From a bacterium HR41 (GTDB lineage: Bacteria; Actinomycetota; Thermoleophilia; Solirubrobacterales; Thermoleophilaceae): a stretch of DNA of 5,027 nucleotides. Each line of letters starts with the position of its first letter. Position 1 is the stretch's first letter. The stretch spans positions 1 to 5,027 of the forward strand of contig BEIR01000116.1 of assembly GCA_002898855.1 (NCBI GenBank), read 5' to 3'. The position numbers and the translations under genes are program-made. This document shows positions 1 through 4,961 of the stretch, piece after piece. Below the pieces are notes generated by a model. It saw nothing but the letters and a program-made list of their open reading frames with translations. It was not told the DNA's origin and did not search any database.

Positions 1-1
1 C

Positions 2-166
2 ATGCCCCTTCTCCCTCTCTGCGTCGACGGTGGTTCGCCTGGGCCCATTGTACAGCGGACAGCGGGAAGGCAAATGTTCCGGCCGATGGAGATGAGGCCC
101 TGGGAGGCCCTGCCCGAGCGGAGGTGGCTTCTGGTGCCCCTGGCGGCCCAGGAGGGAGGGCGGTGA
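2..166 (+). CDS. C-terminal end of a probable Y-family DNA polymerase (ImuB/DinB-like), 5' partial
   Basis: About 54 codons are visible, reading from the window edge to a TGA at 164-166. The ATG at 2 is probably an internal methionine, because the frame is open to the edge. The visible peptide contains RPWEALPERRWLLVPL, which resembles the 'VEPWSRIPERR' type of segment I recall following the little-finger region in Y-family polymerases of the ImuB/DinB group. That is recall, not an alignment. Context supports it: it overlaps a DUF6504-like gene and lies directly upstream of dnaE2, where ImuB-type polymerases normally sit. ImuB proteins are usually catalytically weak or inactive Y-family members that connect the error-prone DnaE2 to the beta clamp during translesion synthesis. 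The catalytic part is outside the window, so activity cannot be judged. It could instead be an active Pol IV or an unrelated gene. Confidence 0.5.
   Translation: MPLLPLCVDGGSPGPIVQRTAGRQMFRPMEMRPWEALPERRWLLVPLAAQEGGR
150..155 (+). promoter_or_regulatory. Shine-Dalgarno site that fixes the GTG start at 163
   Basis: AGGAGG lies 7 nt upstream of GTG 163, inside the end of the preceding gene. The good match and ideal spacing, together with the GTGA stop/start overlap, favour GTG 163 over the in-frame GTG at 124, which would give a 120-residue product with a low-complexity Gly/Pro N-terminus. Confidence 0.6.
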
Positions 167-486
167 GGGAGAACACAAAGGGGAAGGGCGGGGGCGCCCT
201 CGACAGGCCCCCTTGGAGCCTGGCGGGCTCAGCAGGGGACGGCGACCGCCATCTCTTGCTGCCCCTGAGGGGGTGCCCGGCGGCCCGGGCCGAGGGCAAC
301 CCCCTCTCGCCGGCCTGGGCGGTGGTGGGCAGGAGGAGGCTGCGGGTGAGGGAAGTGCTCTCCCGCTTCCTGGTGGAGGGGGAGTGGTGGCGGGGCGAGG
401 AGAGGGAGGCCATCGCCCTGCGCCTCCTCCTGGAGGACGGGAGCGTCGTCACCGCCCTCTCGCCCCTGGAGGAGAGGGATGGCTGA
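163..486 (+). CDS. DUF6504-like small protein of the mutasome operon
   Basis: The product is 107 residues from a GTG start. The first half is low-complexity and poorly conserved-looking. The second half, from about residue 53, contains RRRLRVREVLSRFLVEGEWW, then an acidic/arginine stretch and IALRLLLEDGSVVTALSPL. This order (a strand-rich R/V segment, a WW pair, then a LEDG turn) matches what I recall of DUF6504 and of the C-terminal tail of ImuB-like polymerases (WRVDDEWWR...YYRVxLEDGR). Biochemical function is unknown. The position between a Y-family polymerase and DnaE2 suggests an accessory role in translesion synthesis. It overlaps the upstream stop by 4 bp (GTGA) and the downstream dnaE2 start by 8 bp, so the three genes are probably translationally coupled. 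It may be a detached C-terminal ImuB domain, or a product of a frameshift in an originally fused gene. The well-placed Shine-Dalgarno argues for a genuine separate gene. Confidence 0.65.
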   Translation: MRENTKGKGGGALDRPPWSLAGSAGDGDRHLLLPLRGCPAARAEGNPLSPAWAVVGRRRLRVREVLSRFLVEGEWWRGEEREAIALRLLLEDGSVVTALSPLEERDG

Positions 487-3400
487 GGTGGAGCTGCACG
501 TCCGCTCCTGCTACTCCTTCTACCGGGGCGCCTCCCACCCCCACGAGCTGCTGCTCAGGGCCCGGGAGCTGGGCATCTCGGTCCTTGGGCTTGCCGACGT
601 GGACGGGCTGGCGGGGGCCCTCAAGTTCGCCCTCTCGGCCCGGGCCATGGGCATCAGGCCCATCGTCGGCGCCGAGCTCACGCTGGAGGGAGGAGGCAGC
701 CTCGTCCTCCTCTGCCAGGACGCCAACGGCTACCGCCACCTCTCCTGCCTCATCTCCCTCGCCCACCGGGGGGACCGGCGCCGGCCCTCCCTGCCCCTGG
801 AGGCCGTCCTGGAGCGCTCGGGGGGCCTCGCCTGCCTCCTGGGACGCCGCTCGCCCATCGCATCTCTCCTCCTTGCCTGGCGCTACGACGAGGCGAAGTC
901 TCTTGTGCGCAGGCTGTGGGAGGCCTTCGGCGACCGCCTCTACCTGGAGGCCTCCCACCACCTGCTGCCCACCGACGACGACCTCTTGCGCGGGATGGCG
1001 CGCCTGTCGCGGGAGACGGGGCTGAGGGTGGTGGCGGCCTCCGACGCCTTCTACCACCATCCCTCCCGCAAGCGGCTGCTGCAGGCCCTGGCCGCCGTCC
1101 GCCACCGCACCCCCCTGGACGCCCTGGGGGAGGGGCTCCCCAGGGGCGAGCGGTCCCTCAAGTCCAGGGGCGAGCTCCTGCGCCTGCTCCCCGGCCTGGA
1201 GGGGGCCTTGCGGGAGGCGAGGGGGCTGGCCGAGGCCTGCCGGCTGGAGCTGCCCCGGGACCTGGAGTACAGGTTCCCGGAGCCGCCGGGGGCCGACGCC
1301 CTGCGGGAGCTGCGGCTCCTGTGCGAGGCGGCGGCCAGGCGCCGCTACGGGGAGCTCACCCCCAGGGTGAGGGAGAGGCTGGAGCGGGAGCTCTCCCTCA
1401 TCGAGCGCCACCGCCTGGCCGGCTTCTTCCTCCTCTACCACCGCATCGCCCAGGAGGCGAGGCAGGTGCTGGTGGACCTGGGGCTCCGGGAGGGGGAGCT
1501 CCCCCTGGAGGCGGCGCCGGTGGCCAGGGGCAGGGGCTCCTCGGTGGCCATGCTGGTGGGCTACCTGGTGGGCCTCTCCCACATCGACCCCCTGGAGTAC
1601 GACCTGGGGCTGGAGCGCTTCCTCCCCCAGGACCGGCTGGTGCGGCCCCCCGACATCGACCTGGACCTGCCCCGGGAGGCCAGGGATGAGCTCATAAGGC
1701 GCCTCCTGGACCTCTTCGGCGAGGGGGCGGCCCTGGTGGGCATGACGGTGACCTACCGGCTCCGGGGGGCGGTGCGGGACCTGGGCCTCGCCCTCTCGCT
1801 GCCCGGGGAGGTGGTGGACCGCCTGGCCAGGGGGCTGGTGGAGGGGGAGCCCCTCCCCGAGCAGGTGCGCCGGCTGGGGATGGCGGGCCTGCTGCGGGAG
1901 CGCCGCTTCCGCCTCCTTCTGGAGCTGGCGGGGGAGCTCGTGGGCCTGCCCAGGGGCCTAGCCCAGCACCCCGGGGGGATGGTCATGAGCTACACCCCCC
2001 TCCATCACCTCTGCCCGGTGGTCCCCTCGGCCCAGGCCGGCCGGCGCATCCTGCAGTGGGACAAGGACGACGTGGAGGATGCGGGCGTCCTCAAGGTGGA
2101 CCTCCTCTCCCTGGGGGCCCTCTCCCAGCTGGAGGAGGCCCTCCGGCTCATCGGCGAGCGCCGGGGCGAGGCCCCAGACCTCTCCCGCATCGACTACCAG
2201 GACCCGGAGGTCTACGACATGCTCTCCTCGGGCGACACCGTCGGCGTCTTCCAGGTGGAGTCGGCCGCCCAGAGGCAGACCATCACCAGGCTCAGGCCCC
2301 GCTCCCTCTACGACCTGGCCCTGGAGGTGGCCTGCGTCAGGCCCGGGGTGGGCGTCCAGGGAGGGGTGAGGAGCTTCCTCAGGCGCAGGCAGGGGCTGGA
2401 GCCGGTGCGCTACCTCCACCCCCTGGAGGAGCCGGTGCTGGGGCGCACCCTGGGGGTGGTCCTCTTCCAGGACCAGGTCAACGGCCTGGCCATGGCCGTG
2501 GGGGGCCTCTCCCCCGCCGAGGCGGAGGAGCTGCGGCGGGCCTTCTCCCGCCGCCACAACCGGGGCCTCATCCAGTACTGGCGGGGGCGCTTCGTCGCGG
2601 GGGCCGAGGAGAAGGGGGTGCCCCGGGAGGTGGCCGATGCCGTCTTCGCCCGCTTCTCGGGGGAGTACATGTTCCCCGAGAGCCACGCCGTGGCCTTCGC
2701 CGTGACGGCCTACCAGCTGGCCTGGCTCAAGCGCCACTACCCGGCCGAGTTCTACTGCTCCCTCCTCAACGCCCAGCCCATGGGCTTCTACGACCTGGAG
2801 ACCATCGAGGAGGACGCCAGGAGGCACGACATCTCATTCCTCCCGCCCCACGTCAACGCCTCGGCCGTCCGCTGCACGGTGGAGGGGGAAGGGACGGTCA
2901 GGCTGGGCCTGGCCTTCGTGCGCGGCCTGGGGGAGGAGCTGGCCCGGCGGGTGGTGGAGGAGCGAGGGCGGGGCGGCACCTACCGGGACGTCTGGGACCT
3001 GGCCAGGAGGACCGGCCTCCCCCAGGGGGCCCTGGTGGCCCTGGCCGACGGCGGAGCCCTCGATGGGCTCTCCCCCTCCCGTCCCCAGGCCAGGGCCCAG
3101 GCCGTCCTGGCCACGGGCCCCAGGGAGGGCATGAGGCCCCTGCCCCTCCTGCCGCCCGAGATGGAGCTGCCCCCCTTCTCCCGCCTGGAGGAGGCCCTGC
3201 GGGAGCTGTCATCCCTCTCCCTCCTGCCCGGCGTCCACCTCCTTTCCCTCCTGCGGCCCCTGCTGCCGCCCTGGGTGCTGCCGGTGGCCCGGGCGACGGG
3301 GCTCAGGGAGGGGGAAAGGGCCTGGGTGGCGGGCAGGGTCATCAGGCGGCAGCGGCCGGCATCAACGAGGGCCGTCTTCCTCTCCCTGGAGGACGAGACG

Positions 3401-3586
3401 GGGGACATCTCTTGCCTGGTCACCCCCAGGGCCTGGGAGAGGCTCCGGGCCGTCCTCGTGCGGCCCCTTTTGCTGGTCTGGGGCGTCATCGAGCGCACCG
3501 ACGGCGCCCTCAACCTCCGGGTGCTGAGGGCGCAGGAGCTGACGGGCGCCCCCTTGCGCCGCACGGCGTCCCACGACTTTCGCTGA
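479..3586 (+). CDS. dnaE2: Error-prone DNA polymerase III alpha subunit DnaE2 (ImuC)
   Basis: The product is 1035 residues, full length for DnaE2 (roughly 1000-1100). It is a C-family replicative-type polymerase used for mutagenic translesion synthesis, acting with an ImuB-type partner at the clamp.

Domains in order: a PHP domain (about 1-200) opening with LHVRSCYSF and GASHP; the palm, with ARGRGSS at 349-355, PDIDLDLP with the metal-binding aspartates D394 and D396, and the third aspartate D541 in LKVDLL; FQVES (591-595) and the fingers region LFQDQVNGLA; FPESHAVAFAVTAYQLAWLK (732 onward); LNAQPMGFY; a tandem helix-hairpin-helix region (about 800-870); an OB fold (about 940-1020). The C-terminus SHDFR is the typical DnaE2 ending. 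All three catalytic aspartates are present, so it should be active. In the PHP site the usual HxH is H7-x-R9 and a later His is V41, so proofreading-type PHP activity is unlikely, as in other DnaE2 proteins.

ATG 479 is preceded by GGAGG at 468-472. SOS control is expected, but the promoter is outside the window. Confidence 0.95.
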   Translation: MAEVELHVRSCYSFYRGASHPHELLLRARELGISVLGLADVDGLAGALKFALSARAMGIRPIVGAELTLEGGGSLVLLCQDANGYRHLSCLISLAHRGDRRRPSLPLEAVLERSGGLACLLGRRSPIASLLLAWRYDEAKSLVRRLWEAFGDRLYLEASHHLLPTDDDLLRGMARLSRETGLRVVAASDAFYHHPSRKRLLQALAAVRHRTPLDALGEGLPRGERSLKSRGELLRLLPGLEGALREARGLAEACRLELPRDLEYRFPEPPGADALRELRLLCEAAARRRYGELTPRVRERLERELSLIERHRLAGFFLLYHRIAQEARQVLVDLGLREGELPLEAAPVARGRGSSVAMLVGYLVGLSHIDPLEYDLGLERFLPQDRLVRPPDIDLDLPREARDELIRRLLDLFGEGAALVGMTVTYRLRGAVRDLGLALSLPGEVVDRLARGLVEGEPLPEQVRRLGMAGLLRERRFRLLLELAGELVGLPRGLAQHPGGMVMSYTPLHHLCPVVPSAQAGRRILQWDKDDVEDAGVLKVDLLSLGALSQLEEALRLIGERRGEAPDLSRIDYQDPEVYDMLSSGDTVGVFQVESAAQRQTITRLRPRSLYDLALEVACVRPGVGVQGGVRSFLRRRQGLEPVRYLHPLEEPVLGRTLGVVLFQDQVNGLAMAVGGLSPAEAEELRRAFSRRHNRGLIQYWRGRFVAGAEEKGVPREVADAVFARFSGEYMFPESHAVAFAVTAYQLAWLKRHYPAEFYCSLLNAQPMGFYDLETIEEDARRHDISFLPPHVNASAVRCTVEGEGTVRLGLAFVRGLGEELARRVVEERGRGGTYRDVWDLARRTGLPQGALVALADGGALDGLSPSRPQARAQAVLATGPREGMRPLPLLPPEMELPPFSRLEEALRELSSLSLLPGVHLLSLLRPLLPPWVLPVARATGLREGERAWVAGRVIRRQRPASTRAVFLSLEDETGDISCLVTPRAWERLRAVLVRPLLLVWGVIERTDGALNLRVLRAQELTGAPLRRTASHDFR

Positions 3587-3894
3587 GGGGCGGCCCTGAG
3601 GCTGCGGCGCTATGCTGCTGCCGGGCAGCCCGGCCCAGGCCCCTGATGGCACCAGGCCCCATGTTCACCTGGCTTCGCGGCAGGACCGACGCGCTGAGGA
3701 TCTCGGGCCGTCTCGGCCCACGCCTCCTAAGCGCCGGCGGCAGGGAGAAGCATGCGTCCTGCGCCACCGGGCCCTCTACCACCCCCAGGCGCTGTGCCCT
3801 CCTCCCTGCCCCGCCTGCGCCGGCAGGCTCTGGCCCCCACGCCTGCCCTGGCAGCCCTGAGGAGGCTTATGCGAATTGATCTCGAAGGGCGGGG
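3587..3894. other. Non-coding GC-rich spacer downstream of dnaE2
   Basis: No reading frame here has convincing protein-like composition or a good ribosome binding site. Frames that stay open are rich in Pro, Arg, Ala and Gly, as expected by chance at this GC content. Three short perfect stems are visible: 3620-3625 with 3629-3634 (6 bp, 3-nt loop), 3705-3709 with 3715-3719 (5 bp), and 3813-3818 with 3823-3828 (6 bp, 4-nt loop). None is followed by a T-run, so none is a standard intrinsic terminator. The first, 34 nt after the dnaE2 stop, is the best candidate for 3'-end stabilisation. The stretch may be a decayed gene, but I cannot name one. Confidence 0.55.
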
Positions 3895-3914
3895 GCCGAG
3901 TCAAGGCTTCCTCA

Positions 3915-3935
3915 GCAGGGATTTACCCACATCTC
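3915..3935 (+). repeat. Left arm of the 21-bp perfect inverted repeat
   Basis: The arm contains GGATTTACCCACATCTC preceded by GCAG, and is the exact reverse complement of 4054-4074. A 21-of-21 match at 118-bp spacing is far beyond chance. Its composition is more AT-rich than the flanking DNA. Confidence 0.9.
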
Positions 3936-4053
3936 TTGGCGTAATACGGCTGCGGGGTTGAGCCGAAGCGCCCGTGGGTACAGGCGAACACGTCGCCGCA
4001 TGCAACGAAGGGGGTAGTAACATGCGGAGAAGAGGCCGCGCCAGTTCAGGATG
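3936..4053 (+). other. Nested hairpins between the inverted-repeat arms
   Basis: Inside the arms, TGGCG (3937-3941) can pair with CGCCA (4039-4043), prolonging the outer stem after an internal loop. Within that lie CGGCT/AGCCG (3947-3951 with 3961-3965, 9-nt loop), GGCGA/TCGCC (3983-3987 with 3993-3997, 5-nt loop) and CCGCATG/CATGCGG (3996-4002 with 4021-4027, 18-nt loop). The last two share two bases, so they may be alternatives or be trimmed. A transcript would fold into a multibranched structure closed by a 21-bp stem. No known RNA family is recognised. In GC-rich DNA some of the short stems may be chance. Confidence 0.35.
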
Positions 4054-4074
4054 GAGATGTGGGTAAATCCCTGC
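4054..4074 (-). repeat. Right arm of the 21-bp perfect inverted repeat
   Basis: The arm contains GAGATGTGGGTAAATCC followed by CTGC, the exact reverse complement of 3915-3935. Its outer flank runs through a 6-nt spacer into CCTTGACCGGC, which mirrors the outer flank of the left arm. Confidence 0.9.
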
Positions 4075-4082
4075 GCCTTCCC

Positions 4083-4112
4083 TTGACCGGCTGTAAGGAC
4101 AAGCGGTATTAC
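4083..4112 (+). promoter_or_regulatory. Candidate sigma-70-type promoter of the toxin-antitoxin operon
   Basis: A TTGACC -35 box (4083-4088, 5 of 6 consensus) is separated by 18 nt from a TATTAC -10 box (4107-4112, 4 of 6). Transcription would begin near 4119, giving a very short leader that includes the Shine-Dalgarno sequence. The -35 lies in the right outer repeat block of the inverted-repeat element. AbrB-type antitoxins normally repress their own promoter, so an operator is expected here. Confidence 0.4.
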
Positions 4113-4135
4113 TAAGTCGGAAGGAGGAGACAAGG

Positions 4136-4357
4136 ATGGCTAAGGTGACGGCCAAGGGTCAGGTAACCATCCCCAAGGAGGTGCGCGAGCGCCTGGGCAT
4201 CCGACCAGGTGACGAGGTAGAGTTTGTTCCCGACCGCGAAGGGGTGAGGATGCGCAAGAGGCTGCGCAACTCCCCCTTCCACTCCTACCGAGGCTATCTA
4301 CGGGAGCTGGCCGGGCGCGACCCCGACCAGATAGTAGAGGAGATGCGGGGCCGTTGA
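4136..4357 (+). CDS. AbrB/SpoVT-type antitoxin (VapB-like)
   Basis: The product is 73 residues. The N-terminal swapped-hairpin AbrB domain (about 1-45) shows the signature AKVTAKGQVTIPKEVRERLG followed by IRPGDEVEFV. It is a DNA-binding dimer that typically represses its own operon. The C-terminal tail (about 46-73: aromatic SPFHSYRGYL, then the acidic helix DPDQIVEEM) is the usual segment that wraps around and inhibits a PIN toxin. ATG 4136 is chosen because AAGGAGG at 4121-4127 lies 8 nt upstream. The stop TGA overlaps the toxin start (TTGA at 4354-4357), so the two are translationally coupled, the classic type II toxin-antitoxin layout. It is assigned to the VapB role from the adjoining PIN gene. 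AbrB-fold antitoxins also pair with MazF-type toxins, but the partner here is clearly PIN. Confidence 0.9.
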   Translation: MAKVTAKGQVTIPKEVRERLGIRPGDEVEFVPDREGVRMRKRLRNSPFHSYRGYLRELAGRDPDQIVEEMRGR

Positions 4358-4848
4358 TCACTGCCGTCGACACCAACGTCCTGCTGGACGTGTTGGTGCC
4401 GGGGGCTCCTCAGGGGGATGCGTCGGAAAGCGCTCTTGTGGACTCCCTGCGGTCTGGAGCCGTGGTGATATGCGAACTGGTATACGCCGAGCTGGCGGCG
4501 CACTTCCCCCGGAGGATGGAGCTTGATCACTTCCTGTCGGAGACGGGTATACGGGTGCGGACCTCAAGCCCTGAGGCCCTGTACAGGGCCGGCCAAGCCT
4601 GGCGGGAGTACCTGCGTCGGAGGCCGGCTGGACTGGTTTGTCCTCGGTGCGGCGCCGCCCAGGCGGCGCGCTGCCCTCGCTGCCAAGCCAGCCTGTCGCC
4701 GAGGCAGCACGTCATCGCTGACTTTCTCATCGGCGCCCACGCCCTGGTGCATGCGGACCGTTTGCTGACGCGGGATCGAGGCTTCTATCGCACCTATTTC
4801 CCCGACCTAGACATCTACGATGCACAGGAGAACGCTCAGGGTCGGTAG
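4354..4848 (+). CDS. vapC: PIN-domain toxin (VapC-like) with a four-cysteine insertion
   Basis: The product is 164 residues, a probable Mg-dependent ribonuclease toxin neutralised by the upstream AbrB-type protein. PIN motifs: VDTNVLLDVL with D6; ICELVYAELAAHF with E46 (or E41); ADFLIGAHA with D123; LLTRDRGFYRTYFPDL with D141. All acidic residues are present, so it should be catalytically competent. The start is TTG 4354, overlapping the antitoxin stop; AGGAG at 4338-4342 lies 11 nt upstream, and no ATG or GTG start would preserve the first PIN motif.

The odd part is a CPRC-x7-CPRC stretch (C96, C99, C107, C110) between the helical region and the third acidic motif, which looks like a small zinc knuckle. 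It makes the protein longer than the usual 125-145 residues. The C-terminus ends in a normal position for the family, so the nearby IS has not truncated it. The RNA target cannot be predicted. Confidence 0.9.
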   Translation: MITAVDTNVLLDVLVPGAPQGDASESALVDSLRSGAVVICELVYAELAAHFPRRMELDHFLSETGIRVRTSSPEALYRAGQAWREYLRRRPAGLVCPRCGAAQAARCPRCQASLSPRQHVIADFLIGAHALVHADRLLTRDRGFYRTYFPDLDIYDAQENAQGR

Positions 4849-4884
4849 CTGCAGGTCATTGCGGCTCTACATCAATCAGTGTGA

Positions 4885-4893
4885 TGTTATAAG
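4885..4893 (+). promoter_or_regulatory. Extended -10 promoter element in the IS110 leader
   Basis: TGTTATAAG gives a TGn extension plus TATAAG (5 of 6 consensus, 4888-4893). No good -35 is present 16-18 nt upstream. It could drive the transposase gene, or a non-coding RNA in the IS end. In IS110 elements the circular junction can supply the missing -35 from the other end of the element. Confidence 0.4.
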
Positions 4894-4897
4894 GGCG

Positions 4898-4955
4898 GGG
4901 GCCTCCTGCCCTACAGTTGGGGTAAAGAGACAAACCCACAGGGAAAGGAGGCCCC
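4898..4955 (+). promoter_or_regulatory. Hairpin that covers the transposase Shine-Dalgarno site
   Basis: GGGGCCTCCT (4898-4907) is the exact complement of AGGAGGCCCC (4946-4955), with a 38-nt loop. The right arm contains the AGGAGG Shine-Dalgarno (4946-4951) of the transposase, 10 nt before its ATG. In a transcript the stem would hide the ribosome binding site. This could restrain transposase expression, or it could be part of the structured non-coding RNA of the IS end. Confidence 0.55.
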
Positions 4956-4961
4956 GGAGAG

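Larger units (their letters stand above)
3895..4091. mobile_element. MITE-like inverted-repeat element with no coding capacity
   Basis: Perfect 21-bp inverted arms (3915-3935 and 4054-4074) are flanked outward by a second, imperfect matching block. GCCGAGTCAAGG at 3895-3906 mirrors CCTTGACCGGC at 4081-4091, with one extra base on the left. The spacers between the two blocks differ (8 nt against 6 nt). The roughly 197-bp unit encloses 118 bp with no gene. Long terminal inverted repeats, small size and no transposase are the hallmarks of a MITE moved in trans by a DDE transposase. I see no clear target-site duplication and cannot name the parent IS family. Alternatives are a large hairpin RNA or a regulatory cruciform controlling the toxin-antitoxin genes 45 bp downstream. 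Confidence 0.5.
4849..4961 (+). mobile_element. Probable left non-coding end of the IS110-family element
   Basis: The 113 bp between the toxin stop and the transposase start should contain the left boundary of the IS, since the toxin gene looks complete. It contains a 5-bp inverted repeat CATCA/TGATG (4870-4874 with 4882-4886), the extended -10 box, and the hairpin over the Shine-Dalgarno. IS110 elements lack conventional terminal inverted repeats and target duplications, so the exact edge cannot be placed from this side alone. Confidence 0.45.

Noticed and set aside
449..1582. A long open frame on the minus strand opposite dnaE2 (377 codons)
   Set aside because: It is antisense to well-conserved DnaE2 motifs, and its product is repetitive in Gln, Gly, Pro and Leu. 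Long antisense frames are expected in GC-rich coding DNA.
1958..2827. A 289-codon minus-strand frame
   Set aside because: It is a shadow of dnaE2 with biased composition and no protein family features.
3620..3634. Hairpin GCCGGG-CAG-CCCGGC as a dnaE2 terminator
   Set aside because: There is no T-run after the stem, and such short GC stems are common by chance in this sequence.
3612..3860. 82-codon frame with a cysteine-rich CPPCPAC stretch
   Set aside because: There is no convincing ribosome binding site, the composition is Pro/Arg-rich, and the single short cysteine cluster is not a recognisable zinc ribbon.
2056..3879. A 607-codon open frame on the plus strand overlapping the end of dnaE2
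   Set aside because: Its translation is almost entirely Gly, Pro, Arg and Ala with no recognisable motifs, while the other frame encodes clear DnaE2 domains.
3869..3961. Small 30-codon frame starting at an ATG after AGGAGG
   Set aside because: The gap between AGGAGG and ATG is only 3 nt, the frame runs into the inverted-repeat arm, and the peptide resembles nothing known.
3915..4074. The two 21-bp repeats as part of a CRISPR array
   Set aside because: There are only two copies, in inverted rather than direct orientation, and 118 bp apart.
3901..4155. Minus-strand frame across the inverted-repeat element
   Set aside because: It spans both arms and the antitoxin start, and has no protein-like motifs. 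It is most likely a chance frame.
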